Positions 12,609 to 26,500 of a DNA stretch of 64,000 nucleotides are shown here, piece after piece (the stretch's first letter is position 1; each line of letters opens with the position of its first letter). The notes under the pieces were generated by a model. It was not told the DNA's origin and ran no database searches. It worked only from the letters and a program-made list of their open reading frames with translations. Location: NCBI RefSeq assembly GCF_036785885.1, contig NC_092323.1:14826501-14890500 (forward strand). Direction: 5' to 3'. A program made the position numbers and the translations under genes. Source of the DNA: Coffea arabica. Lineage: Eukaryota > Streptophyta > Magnoliopsida > Gentianales > Rubiaceae.

Positions 12609-12865
12609 GTGGCGGATCTAGGGATCTATGAATGGTGGGTGACTTGTGAATCTTTAACATAAATATCTTGTTAGTCTTAAAAGGAGTAGATATTATTTTT
12701 TTTTATAAGGTAAAAGTGAATAAAATAAGGTAATATATAGTATTGAATCAAAATTTTTAGGGGCCAAAAGAAGGTTTAAATACAAAAATTATAAAATTTC
12801 ATAGGATTTAAGTAGAATTTTCAAAATTTAGGAGCCCCCTGCTGATCCTCCTCTACCTCCGCCAC
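12609..12865. mobile_element. MITE-like element with gtggcgga ends
   Basis: The left end gtggcggatctaggg (12609) is matched in inverted orientation by the right end ctctacctccgccac (ending 12865). A possible 7-bp duplication acaacta lies at 12602-12608 and 12871-12877, five bases beyond the right end, so the right boundary may be off by a few bases. Elements with gtggcgga-type ends are common in plant genomes. Confidence 0.6.
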
Positions 12866-13566
12866 GGTCAACAACTACATTACATTCCTTATAAACGGGA
12901 AAAAAGAAAAAAAAATTATACTAGTCTCACACGTTTGGATGTTTTACAATTGTTAGCTAATAATTTAAGAACCACCTATAGGTGTGTTTTTAACTGAGAA
13001 TAGTTTTACGTAAAATCATTTCAATAAAGTATTGGCAAGAACAAGTCAATTAATGACCATACTGGGTTAAAAGTGAGAAATTAAAATCAACATGTTAAAG
13101 ATAATTAAGTTGTTGGATGCATGATAAATAAAATTACAAGAGTGGCCCGCGGATAATCATGATGTGATTAGTTTCCAACTAATTGCTTAATTTACATACA
13201 TACATATGGTGGTTTCCATAAATATTTTCAATTTTTTAATGAATATAAATTGTGCCTCTCATATTTTTCTAATTATTCAGCCCTTAAAAAATAATGTTAG
13301 GATTTTTGCAATATCGATACTTGATAAGCAACCAAACTACCTAAATTAATATTAGTTCTACTAAATTTTAAAAGCTAAATTAACATTGGTCCAAAGTCAT
13401 GGGTAAAATTCAGTTAGGAAATGAATCAAATTAGCTGATCTAATAACACCCAATGTAGCAAAAAAAAAAAAAAAAACTCATTTTAGCAAAAATAAAAGAA
13501 TAAAAATTTGGGGTGGGCCTCAAAAAATACTGCTCAAAATGTCCTCATTAGTTCCAATTAAGACTA

Positions 13567-13870
13567 AAAGTTAAATTTGATGACATGTAAATTGACGTGG
13601 GTGCCCATGCATGAAGGCCACGAACATCACGCATGCATGGGTGATTGGAGAGATGTGTACGTACACGCTTGCATTGGATTATTTTCCCAGGTGAGGTGGA
13701 GCCCACCCAACCTCATCATCTCCTATTATGACGCTGTATATTCAACTAGTACTGGGACCCACTTGAAGAAAAATCCAAATGGTGACATTGGATTGTCTGT
13801 TTCTGCTGGATGCTGCTGCTCTGGTTTCAGAGCCTTACACGTGGCAGATCATAGTCGGAAGTTCTACTAG
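13567..13870. promoter_or_regulatory. Candidate cis-element cluster (RY repeats plus G-box)
   Basis: This is a higher-GC island in AT-rich DNA. It contains two RY elements catgcatg at 13606-13613 and 13632-13639, a palindrome gtgtacgtacac at 13655-13666, and an ABRE/G-box acacgtggc at 13838-13846. Such combinations occur in seed and ABA-responsive promoters. No gene follows within several kilobases, so this could be a distal element, a relic promoter or chance. The 97-codon open frame across it has no recognisable domain. Confidence 0.25.
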
Positions 13871-14129
13871 TGGTTTGTGCTAGTACCCTAGCATTAGAGT
13901 GGAATTGTAGCATCTTGTTTCTTGTAGCCTTATAATACACATCCACAAATTAATTCTTGTAGTATCTACTTTTGCATTATGTGTATTTTTTAAATACATT
14001 TTTATATACCATCAAGAAATAATTCAACTAAATGTGCATAATATGTGATAGACTAGTTTTTTTTTTGGTTGCCTGCCACGGTATCCCCTGACTAATCCGT
14101 TGGTCGACTAGTTTGGTTAATATTTACTA

Positions 14130-14772
14130 CTCCATCCGTCTCATAAAAAAGTAGTTTCGCTTTCTTTTTGCATTATCCCAAATTATATGTTTATTTTCCT
14201 TTTTTTAAAGTTAGATATTTTATCAGTTTACTAATATGCGCATATTTAATGTACATTGTTATTCGCAATTTCATTATTATTATTATTATATTTTAGTCAA
14301 ATTTGTGACGTTCACTAGGTCAAGTCTTGCATTGAGCAACTAAAGTTTCAAGAGTGTTTAATAATATGAGCCATATCCTTTTTTTTTTTTTTTGCCCTCC
14401 CATCCCTTATGGACATTTTTATTATTGTTATCCATTTTAGTCAAATTTAACATTCAGCAGGTCAAGTCCTGCATCGAGCAATTAAAGTTTCAAGAGTGAT
14501 TAGTAATATGAGTCAAATATCCTTTTTTTTCATCCTCCCATCTCTTTCCCCTGTCTTTCCAACCCCTAATTGCTAAATATAATATTCAAACCCTGAACTT
14601 GATCGCAATGAAAACTCTAAAAACCCTTCCTTGATTATTAGGTTGATCTGAGTGGTTATGAGTCATATACTTTGAATAATTCATCCAAAAACAATTGTTT
14701 TAACTATATTAACTAATAATTTTTAATCTATATGAAAATAGAAGTAGGCCTATCTTAAGGGGATAGAGGAAG
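14130..14772. mobile_element. Stowaway-like MITE, 643 bp, with internal duplication
   Basis: The left end is ta|ctccatccgtctcat (14128 onward). The right end, reverse-complemented, reads ta|cttcctctatcccctt (from 14774). A TA duplication flanks both sides. These are Stowaway-type termini. Inside, a segment of about 114 bp starting at 14290 (ttttagtcaaattt) is repeated from 14434, including caagtc.tgcat.gagcaa and aaagtttcaagagtg. This gives a diverged tandem duplication of period about 145 bp. Confidence 0.6.
14290..14548. repeat. Diverged tandem duplication, period about 145 bp
   Basis: Copies lie at about 14290-14403 and 14434-14548 within the Stowaway-like element. Both carry attttagtcaaattt, caggtcaagtc- or taggtcaagtc-type sequence, aaagtttcaagagtg and a T tract followed by ccctcccatc or catcctcccatc. 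Confidence 0.75.
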
Positions 14773-14774
14773 TA

Positions 14775-17700
14775 CATTATTTCCAGTTAAAAATAACTTT
14801 CCTGAGTACATTATAACTTGTAATAAAAAAATGAATATTTTATCCAATGAGTTCAAATAAATACTTATTTTGTGAATATATTAAATTGCATGTTCAAATA
14901 AATGAAACAGGAATTACGAGTCAGTTTGGTACATTGTAAAATGTTTTCAACACAACTTTTTTTTTTTTTTTGGAAATTAATTTCAAAGAAAAGGCTTTTT
15001 TTTTCATTAATTTCTTATGTTTGATTTACTACTTTTATACTAATGAAAACGGAACATGACACTTTACAGTCACCTCTCCAGGTTCTATTTCTTTTATCCA
15101 ACCAATCCTATGGAGTTTGGGATGCTCTTCAACGGGCAAGTTTAGCAAATTCACTTTGGTGCTAATTAAAATACTTTTGACAAGTACCACAATTAATTAC
15201 TAAATTAAATATACAATTAGAAATTCTGCACTTGGTTTGAAATAATTGATTTCCTCAAGTCTCGTCCTCTTTTTTCTTTGATAAGAGATTACGAACCATA
15301 TACGCACGCTAGCTATTTTGACGAAGGTCAATCTAAAGTTAGGGTGAATCCCATCAAAACCTACTACTGTAAAATTTTGTCATCAAAGGCAACTCCACAT
15401 TAATGGTTTGACTCTCGACGAGGAATATGTAGATCGTGTTGAATAAATGCGCAGTCATGAGCAACTCTCTTGGCATGTTCACCCTAGTCTTCATGATACA
15501 AGTAATTTTGAAGCGTTTCAGTGGTCATCCCAGGAAAAACCATACTAATACCAATTGACACGGAACGAAAACGTATGGCAGGAAAGGATTATACAAACCG
15601 TAGTTATTAAACTCGGTCCAGAGCTCGATCCGAAGAGGTGATCAAGTCACCGGTTCAATCACGAGTTAAACAGTTCAACTTGAATTACACAATAACTATA
15701 TAATATAATATAATAATATATTTTAAATTATAAAAATAATAAAATTTTTAATTTAGTGATTTAATTTAACCGATCATTTTTAAAGATTCATCGATTGAAC
15801 CATTAAGTCATTGACTAGTCAACGAGTATTTTGCTTGATTAGCCTAATTAGCAACCCAACCCGATTCTATTGCAGGTTCATCGAATTGATCGGTTGGACT
15901 GCTAGGTCAAGCCGGATTTTATAAATATGACACAAACACTTTTCTATAAGAAATAAACCAAAGGCAATACACGATCAGCCCTTTGAAAAAAAAAAAAAAG
16001 ATTCAAACTAGAATCTTAATTTTGAAGCGTACTCAAGAAACGTTAAATAATTCACCAACACAATAGTGTTAAATTTTGATAAAATATGTCAAGAGATGAA
16101 TGAATGCAATAGTCTTAATTAAACCTATTCATAAGCACGCAATTGCTAGAAACACATAAGAAATAGAAAATAATAAATAAGGAAACTATTTAAAACATAA
16201 GAAACTACTAAATACTCTAAATAGAAAACGAAACAAAATACAAAGAAAATTACTGAAGATCAAGTCTACCATCCATGGAGGATCTGGGGTTGGATCCAAG
16301 GCCTGCAAGAATGGATCCGAGACTAGATCACGGTTAGAAGCAATCGAAATTGGCCTTTTTGATCTGCAAGCAAGGAGGCTGACCAAAATACTCGGTATAA
16401 TCAATATATTGAAGAGAAGCTATCTAGAATGTAACAGGCGTAGGACTTTTGCTACACTCAAAAGTGTAACTAACATCTCTGTAAAGTTTTAACTTTTATT
16501 AATCCAAACAACCATTGATCATCCAATTCTTAACCCACTAATGGAGCAAAATAGTCACCAAAAACAAGAACAAGATGTGGTTCTTTTCCCTCCCTCCACG
16601 CATTCTTCTCATTCTCTTCCAAGTTGGCTAATCTTTCTCATCAAAAGTCCGCTGGCTATTGTTCTCAAATAATTTCTCATGAGATCTTTTCTGAAATATA
16701 TTTTCATCAAATACTGAGCTTCTATTTATTTATTTATTTTCTTGAGATTAATTATATTCTTCAAACTGAGACTAAATTTGGGGACTTGAAAGGGAAGATG
16801 GTGGAGAAACTTGTAGTCTTGGACAGATGAAAAAGGGATGACCGAGTTTGTTTGGACAAAGAGAATTTGGAAACAAAAATTTTGCCTCACAAATCCCAAT
16901 CACCTTTTTATCTTCCCAACCACCTTTTTATCTCACATACATCACATCACAAAAAGTGTTATAGTAAATATCTCAAATAAAACATCCAAATAAACTCTTA
17001 TCCAAACAAACTGAATTTTTCAATGAACAGACAGGCGTCACTATATTAGGGTAGGTAACGAGGGTGTTACACTTTTGGAAGTAATAGAAAATTCGTAGCC
17101 GGACATAATAGTCATATATTAGTGACGGAAAGATTTCGCAATCGAAAGATTGTTGAACCCATAATTCTCCCACATATAAGGTCTTATTTTTCTCACTATC
17201 CTGTTTACTTTTGAAAATATCTTGCTAAATAGATAAGGTGTGCGTATATGCCTAACTTCCAAGACTTTTAGGTGATTTTAACCATTTCAACAAGTTAAGG
17301 TCACCAAAAGCGAATGCAATATGTCACCAAGAATTTTTTTTTTCTATGTAAATTAGTCAAGTTGGATTAGTGTCCCGGAAAATTAACTTGAAATACAATA
17401 TCAAATTTAGTGATAACACAAATGTTTTTCTCCCTTGATTGCAAACACAAATGATGTGGACAGAAATATTATTGTCTTTACCCATATCAAAAAGGGGATC
17501 CATGGTTTGTGATAGTCATAACATACACATATGTAACCCTTTGTCACATGGATGCAGATTTTAATGCAATTTATTTACTGTCAAGAATAATTAAATCTTG
17601 TTTAATAAATGATGAACAAAGAACTAGAACCTGAGAAGGAGAAAAGAGAAAAGAGAAAAGGCCAGTTGGGGGATCACTACAAATATTCAATAGTCATCAA

Positions 17701-20700
17701 TGGCATAATGCAGGGAGCAGAAAGCGACAGCAACTTATTACAAGAAGGTGACCTTGTAGGAGAGCCCCTCGGACAAAAACAGTACCTTGGCCCATGTGTT
17801 GTCCTCCCCGCGCAAGGCGTCCTAGGCTAAAAATGCCATGGAGGTGTTTGTCTCGACCACAACCTACACTTCATTGTATGTACATTGCTCTTCCAAACCA
17901 CAAACTCTGTCTTGTCCCATGCAATCTGTCACTCAATATGCTTTCCCTCTCTGTCTCTCAACTCTCACCCACAAAAGAGATAGACCCTTAACCAGTCCCC
18001 TGAAAAAAAGAAAAGAAAAGGACACTAGCTAGGCAACATGTATAATTGCCAATGTCTAATGCAGCTTTCTATCGTTGTTGAAGAGGATTGGCTCCTTTAT
18101 TTGCCAGTCAATTGCTCCCTTTCGCCTTGATGCACCATGTTTCTTTCACTCGAGCAAGGACGGAATGAAGATATCTTCTTGGGATATTTAAGGCTTTGGT
18201 ATGAGATGAATAGATGACTTCTTGTCAGAGATAATTTGAAGGAAATTTGGTATTGTTTAGCTCCAAGCAAGAATACATTGTTCTAACTAGTTCTTTTGGT
18301 AAAAGAAAATGACATATGTTATGTCGTATACATTTTGTATATCTAGATATTAGCACATCATACATCACGGACTCTATAATTCATTGGATTATTCATTTTA
18401 CAATAGAAGGCAAATTGATTAACTTGATTGAGTTCTTTTCCACTTTAGGTGAAAAGAAAAAACAAAGCTAACCATTGTTAAAATTCGGATTTCTCTTATT
18501 GTTCTTCAATGGTAGCTAGTAATGACCAACTGATAGCCACCGTTGGCCTGCTAGCTACCAAAATCAATACTAACCTTTTCTCTTCTAGCTAGGGGCGTAC
18601 ATTTGATAACGGAAAACCAAATAAGTAGTAACACTTTATGCTTTTTATTTAAATCCTCTATTTGATAGTTGAGGATGAAAAGGGTGCGAGGAGAGGTAGA
18701 AGAGCGGAAAAAAAAATATCTGGCTATGCTTTCTGATCGATTTACATTATTCTTGCAACTTACTAATTAACTAGTAAGAACAAGAATCTTCAAAGCAAAT
18801 GCACCTACACCAGATGATTGATATTGGGTAGGTCATATGGGCAGATTTTTTTGTAGGCGATAGCTTGTGGACAGACATAGGAGGCTGCTGATCGTGCGTG
18901 CACTGTGTTCTGCATAGAGTAGAATACTCTATCATCAATAAACATTCCTAGAATGGGCAGGCACGTCTGCTCCTGTAGTCATTTGTACACCGAAAAGAAT
19001 TTCTTCGTTATGAGCTACAAGTTTGTTAGTCGTACGTAGTGAAAACTTGCAGGACCAGAATCAGGTGAAAACTCAAAAGAATCCCAACTTAGCCAAAGAG
19101 AAACTGATCACTTCATTTCATCTTGAAAGCTTTCAATTTTACTGTTCCTGATCAGACAGCAATTTACTTCATGGTTTGTCTTCTTTGTTTCCATCAGATC
19201 AAAACATGTGGTAGCAGATTTTTGAAGATCGAACCCATGTTGTACTCTTTGTTTCTTCTTTTTTTTTAAAAAAAAAAAAAAAACCAATGTATTTAAACAA
19301 GGTAGGAGTAACTTCAGTATAATTGGCTAACAAATATCTATTTCATTCCAAAGTCTTGCATCGTGTCGACAATAGGAGGAATTGTTTGTAAAGATGTGAC
19401 ACTGATATTTATGTGGTCACGACATTGTTCTATTTGTCTGATTTTCCACATCTAAAGTCTCACCTTTACTTACTCAAGGGGTAAAAAAAAGTAAAAGAAA
19501 AATAAATTCCAACTTCACATGTCAAAGTAAAAGTAATCTTCTTTCAGGCTTTCAATCATGTGATGCTAAAGCCAACTATTCCCAACAATGGATTGGATAA
19601 TGTTGTGGGACAATTTACTGCAACTGAGCCGTTTCACAGACCCTTTATTAACAGTATCCAATTGCTCAAACTTTTTGCTTATTGACCATTTCAAAACTTT
19701 CAAAAGACTAAGGCCTTGAAGGCCAGACACAAATCTTGATCTCCTAGAATATATATATTCTTCTTCCATCTATCTTTAAGAGTCTAAGAAAACCCCCAAA
19801 AAAAAAAAAGAAATTTTCTTAATAATTTTAAACACTTTCATTTGTCTTAATTTCTTTAATTAGGTATGCCCACCTTCCTTTGTTTACTTTTGCATTGGAT
19901 ATTCAAATTGTACTTAATTACTCTAATTCTTATTAAGTCAGCGGTACCTTACACATTAGTACATGTACGTACGTGAGGACAACCAAAGTACTTCAATAAT
20001 TAAGGAATGACACATCAATTTAACTAATTGTCCTAGACAAATTAAGTTTCTAATTATCTGCATAAAAGAGTTCATAAAAACAAATATGCGGATTAAATGT
20101 GCATTGCATTGGGTATTCAAAACCATTTCTTTTCTAAGAACACGAGGCCTTGAGATGTGCAGGGGATGGATTTTTATTCAAGGACAACTGGAGACAATCT
20201 CATAAAATAGTTTGTTTTGAGATTGAGGTTAGTTGGCAATGAAGAAAATTTTCATTCTCCTTCCTAGGGATCTGAGATTTAGAGATGCAAAATGGTCTAA
20301 ATACAATTAATCAGAAGCAACTTACAACAAGAGGGACATTTAAAATATGTAGAAGCAACTTAGAGGACAGCAGATAAGGCAAATTAATATTCTGATCATA
20401 TACAACTGTAACACTGAGGTTTGCAAATTCGAACCCAAAAAAAAAAAGAAAGAAAGAAAAGAATCTCCAACATGGTACGTGACTACATTGAACTCCTTTA
20501 ATGGAGTTGCAATTAGCTGGTTAAATGCAATTTCAAAGCAGTGTAAAAGAAGAAGAAGAAGAAGCAATAGTAGCACTAGAACGTGTAGTAAATCAAGAAA
20601 ATATTCTCATTTGCTTCAAGTACTTGAGAGTCTTTTTTTTTTTTAAAAAAAAAAAGATACAAAACATGTCAAACTTTAAAGGGTATCTTTAGTTAAAAGT

Positions 20701-23100
20701 TTTAAGAAGGAATTGTTTTGGTAAATATAATTTCCAAGACTAATTCTTGTAAGAATTAGAGTTCTTTAATATATAAGAAGTTAAAAGCCGAAAGTAAAAC
20801 CATAAAGAAAAAAATCAAAACAACTTTTAGCTTAACAAAACTAGAATGGTTTTAAGCAACTAATAACTACAGACAATTTCCTCCTGCACAAATGGAAATT
20901 ACAAATTTTACACCATTTACTTTAATTTTGGACTTTCTAGCTTGCTTTTCCCTGGTTTATGTCCTGATTTTTTTTGATATTATGTGTCATATCTTGACTC
21001 TTGTGCAGTGTGCACTCCACACAATTATTACATTCAACACATACTGGCAACAGAAGTTACTTAATATATAATCTATATGCTTCTAGTTTATCAACACATC
21101 TCCACGTCCTCGATAGAAAGCATGGATGAAGCAAGTTGCCCGTGAGAAGATGACAAAGTTTGAATTTCATCAATATATATACACATAAAACTTTGAATCC
21201 AAGTGTCCAGACATTTACAGGCATCCATAGTTTTTGTGTGCATGCATTGAAGTTATAAGACAGGGGGCTTATTCTATGGTCTAGCCTTGGAATTGAGCGC
21301 TGCAAGAGGACTTATATTAAGTGCTTGGAGAAAAACTAGGAATTCACATTCGCAAGCAAAGTAAGAATGGTCCAAAATTAATAATTTTTTTTTTCAAGAA
21401 TAAAAGTTTAGAGTGAGTTCGGTTCCAATCACCATCACGAATCAAAACATACTCTCGAAATCATAGGTCGCTTACAAGAGTTCTTGTATATCGTCCATCA
21501 ACACAACCATCATATCAAACAGTCAAATTCAAACACACGATCTTTTATGAGAAAGTGGTTCGTTGTTACTAAATTGAGTCAACTGGTGTTGGTCAGGATT
21601 AATCAAATAAACATAAAATTTTCCCCTCCAAAGCCCTGCAGCTGGACCTCTATTTTGATGGGGTTTTAGCACTTTTAGGTAAGTTGCTTGCTTTGGTTTT
21701 AGAGCTCCCTTGCTTTGTGGAATGCATGGTCTTGAAGCAAGGATACACGTGCACATGCGCATGCATGGACATAAAACGAATGAAACTACAGGACCACTTT
21801 GTTCTCAAAAGCCTAAATTTAGGATAGAAATGTTACCATTTGCACTTGGAAAGAATACTTTGGCAATCCAAATTGTAAGCAACTAAGCTAACCTTTTTCC
21901 TTAGCTTTCTTTTTCATTTTCCTTTTTAGTCAAGATGAAATTTTGACCTTGAGAATATCACATTGATGTCAAGATTATTAGGTCTACGTTGGGTTTGATC
22001 TTAAGATCATCTGATTACAATCATTCGTGAGAACCTAAATACGTGACTTATTTAATGATGTTTAAGTACTTTCTATTAACCAAATCTACTGAAAGGTAAT
22101 ATGGTTCATAACATAAAGGAGAGGGGTGGAGGTGGGGAAGAGAATATTGCTTATGATATGGGCAAAGATTTGATAAATAAGAATTTTAAAGTAACTTGTG
22201 CAAATGTCCACCTTATGTTACAAAAACAATTTTCAATATCACAGTATTGCAACCACAAGACTCCATCATCAATTGCCAATTTTTGAAGTTTGTCTGTTTC
22301 GGGTCTTTGTCCTTGATCTATATCCTAGGTCTGTTAAGAGTTATTCTTGCTTAAGCTGCTGCCAAATTCAACAATAATGACTGAAAGCAAAACTCATTGC
22401 TTTAGGCAACACCAGTAACCACACACACATTGCATTCAAAGCTTTGGTTACACAAACGCAGCCTAAGTCCCTTTTTGTAGTCTGGAATGATGGAACGTTC
22501 TTAGATTCCACATCTAGCAATATGCCAACATTCCCAAACCTCAAAGAAGTACCCCCCCCCCCCGACCCCCAACAAAAAGACCCCAAAAAAAAAAGAGTGG
22601 ATTATTCCTATAGAATATGATATTTTTATAGTTCTTCCTTGTAAATGATATTGTCATGGTAAAAATTTTAGTTATTGTAAATGCCAACCATGCTCTTCAG
22701 TAGTTAAAAGTTATTTCATTTTGTAGGCAATTTGCTGTAGAACTAAAATTGGTGCTGCAGCATAATCATGGCTATTCCTCCCAATCTCAAGTCCTTGTTC
22801 AATTTTTTAAGTTCTTTGCTCCATGAATACAGCACCCCTCCCTCTTTTTTTTTTTTTTAACACAATTAGCTAGGAAGGTCAAGATTAGGGCAGGGAAAGA
22901 AGCGGATGAATTTGTCAACAAGGGATTCTAGCAGAGAATTGAGGAAGATTAAATATTGTCCACTAGAACAGGATACCCTCTATAAATTTGAAAGCTGGCA
23001 AGCATAGCTTGAAGGGCCTACTGCTAGACATACAATTGCAAGGTTCTTAATGAAGGATTTGATGTGTGATTTGTATGCTTGCAGAAGTAGAGACAAGAAT
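14775..23100. other. Intergenic, no confident gene
   Basis: No open frame here shows a known domain. The stretch includes a MITE at 16846-17012 and a possible element at about 15605-15930, which has cggtccagagctcgatccg on the left and a related tcaagccgga on the right. Long A tracts lie near 19270 and 20645, a GAA microsatellite near 20550-20563, and a C13 run near 22551. A 67-codon minus-strand frame (19566-19769) and a frame near 17600-18030 with a purine-rich lead-in were examined, but neither could be assigned. A non-coding RNA gene cannot be excluded. Confidence 0.45.
16846..17012. mobile_element. Small MITE of the tgtttggat family, copy 2
   Basis: The terminal inverted repeat is clear: agtttgtttggacaaagag at the left against ctcttatccaaacaaact at the right. 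The interior has the family core cctttttatctcacatac followed by atcacatcac. It is about 167 bp with no coding capacity. Confidence 0.75.
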
Positions 23101-23570
23101 TCACATTTTATATATATTTTCTAAGCTGGTGATGAAGTGGAGAATGGATGAGCAAGTAAATACATGAAGTAGCAAGAAGAAATAGTACTCAAAAAGTCCC
23201 ATGCTACTACTACTTGGTCACCATCAAAGAGACACAGATTTAACAGCTCCTTTAAAGGATTAGATCTGACATCTAATGTTCTATTTCTGAGAAACAACTT
23301 GAACTGGTAAAAGGAGAAGGATAACAAAATTCAAACTATATATGTACAACCGTGTTACAAGTTAAACAACTTTTTACGTATGACAAGATTTTGGTGGGAC
23401 TAGTGGTACATACAATAGTTGGTAAAAAAAAAATACTACAGAGGCAGCTAGGTGGGTACCCTTTTGAAGTGGTATAGAAGAGGGAAAAATTGGGAGCTGA
23501 ATGAATCTTCAGCACCTCCTCCTTCTGTTTCTTGGCCAAAAAAATTTGATGCAGACGTTGCTTGAGTCCT

Positions 23571-26500
23571 TCACAAGTGGTTGTTCAATTCGTTGCCTTC
23601 TTTTATGCTCATCTCCACCCCTTCAACTGCATTAAAACCGTCATCATCAGCAGCAATCGTGGATGTCGAATCAATCCCGGACCCTGCTTGAATTTCTTTG
23701 AAGAAAGCCATTACTTGAATCATTGTCGGACGCTTCCAATGTCGATCATCTAAGCAAGCACATGCTACCTTCAAGTGTTCTAGAAGCTCAATCTCCAAGC
23801 TGGGGTCTTCTCTCATCAAGTCTGGATCAAAAACATCACTTATTCGCATCTTGGCGTGCTGCTTCACCCATCCCACTAGATTATTATCACCAAAATCAGC
23901 TGAATCTGTTGGCTGCCTTCCAGTTAGCAGCTCCAGCAAAACTACACCGTAGCTGTAAACATCGCCCTTTGTTGTACATCTAAAGCTCTGGTAGTACTCA
24001 GGAGGTACATATCCAGGGGTGCCTGCTAAAGTGCTTACGCTCAAATGAGTGTCCATTGCACTCATGAGCCTTGCCATTCCAAAATCAGAAACTCGAGCTT
24101 CCAAATTCTCATCAAGCAAGACATTGCTAGATTTCATATCCCTGTGAATAATGTGGGGAATACAGTTATGATGAAGGAAAGCCAAGCCCCTTGCAGCTCC
24201 AATTGCAATTTTCCGCCTTGCAGCCCAATTTAGCTTGAGTCCAATTTTCTTTCTATCATGCAGAACATCTTCTAGACTTCCAAACTTCATGTACTCATAG
24301 ACCAACAATCGCTCTTCACCTACCTTGCAGTAGCCTAAGAGAGGCACAAGATTGCGATGCTTAATTTTCCCAATGGTTTCCATTTCAGCTGTGAATTCTC
24401 TATCCCCTTGCCCACTGACATGTATGAGTTTCTTGATGGCCACAACATTTCCATCCTTCAGTTGAGCTTTGTAAACATCACCGAAGCCACCAGACCCTAT
24501 AAGGCTGTCATTGTGGAAACCATTAGTGGCTTCTAAAAGATCTGCAAAAGTGAGCTTCCTGAGAGGCTTCTCAAATGTTGCGAGGTTAATGCTCAATGCA
24601 TCTCGAACACTTAGCTTCCAGTTGCTATTGGCTGTTGCTGAATTGGAATGACTTTCAATATAAGCTTCAAGCGCAGCCTCCTTTTTCTTTCTCCTCTTCT
24701 TCATTTCTATGGCAACTATGATTAATCCAAAAATGCAGAATAGTGAGAACAACAAACCCATTGCTACACTTCCTGCAAGGGATGCTTGTCTGCGATGAGA
24801 CTTCTGATGCTCATTTGGACCGGGACCAGAATTTGTCCCACACCTAGGAAGAGGGTACCCACATAGGCCACTATTATTGGCAAATGTAGTTTCATTAAAA
24901 GTATCAAATGGAGCTACCTCTGGAATGGGTCCAGATAAATTGTTGTTTGACAGATTAACCTCCCCAAGCAACGTAAGGCCAGTTAGTGTCTGTGGAATGG
25001 AACCATTGAGCCTGTTATATGACAGGTCAAGAATGGCTGCATTCTTCAAGCCTCCAAGCTCTGGGGGAATTGGCCCTGAGAGATTATTATTCCCCAAATT
25101 CAGTATCTGGAGGTAATACATGAATCCAAGCTCCTTCGGAATACTGCCCTCCAAATGGTTGTGAGAAATGTCTAGGAAAATCATTGAACCGTTATGGTGG
25201 AATGTTGGTTCAGTGATCCCTCTATAAACTCGTGTGAAATTGCAGGGATGCCTCGTTGAAATTCTATGCAGCTGTTCCTGTCTGATTCCTCCAAACTCTA
25301 GCAAATTCCCTGCTCCATGGCACTGCTTGCTTCCATCATTCTTGATGTACACATACCGCTTCCCTGTAAGCCGTGCAGCAGCAATATTGCCAGCATGTTT
25401 GGATAAACCAGGAGGGATAGTCCCATTAAGAAAATTGGTATTAAGATCCAACCAAAGCAAGCTACGGCAATCCCCTAATTCTGCAGGAATATTCCCAGAT
25501 AACGAGTTGTTTCCGAGCTTTAAAATCGCAAGATTTGCCAAACGACCCAATGACACTGGTATCTCACCACTCAACTGGTTATTTGAGAGTGAAATCCAAT
25601 TCAAATTCGTACAATTGCTGAGACTAGCAGGGATTGATCCAATCAGATCATTGAAATCAAGAATCAGATTCTCTAACCTCTGTAAGTACATCAGCTCTTG
25701 TGGGATTTCTCCATGAAGCTGATTTAACCAAGCAATCAAATCACGAAGCTGAGATAATGATCCCAAGCTAGATGGGATTGTCCCAGTCAAGTTGTTAAAA
25801 CTGAGATCAAGGGATTCCAACTTGGAACAATTACTCAGACTCTCTGGTATTGAACCAGTGAGCAAATTATTCTGAAGATACAACACTTTCAAATTGTTCC
25901 TGGGGTCTTGACAAATCCCAGATGGAATCACCCCAGAGAGATTATTAGAACTCACATCCAAAGTCTCCAAACTGACCATCTTGGACAAAGATTCAGGCAA
26001 AGAACCAAGGAAATTATTGAATGACAAGGACAAATTCTTCAAGTTACTCATCTTCACAAGGGTATCGACAGGTAATTCACCAGAAAATTTATTGTTTGAG
26101 ATATCAAATAGTTCCAAAACAGAGCATGCACCAAAGCTCTCAGGGACATTACCTGACAAATTATTGTAGGACAACACCAACTCCACCAAGCTTGGACACA
26201 AATCAGATAGATAAGGTGGTAAAACACCTTGGAAACCATTTCCTCCCAGGTACAAAAACTGCATAACCCCACCAGCACCACTTGGCAGCTCTGGAACGGC
26301 ACCTTTGAGCAGATTATTGGTGAGGTTGAGAAAACTGAGGTTCCCACATGAGGAAAGTGAGCTTCCAACATCGCCAGAGAATTTATTTGAAGATAAGTCC
26401 AAGTGCTCCAAATTGGAACAGTCAGTTATGGAAGGAAATCCAGCTGAGAAATTGTTCATTGAGAGATCCAAATAAGACAAGTTCTTCAAGTTCAGAGCAG

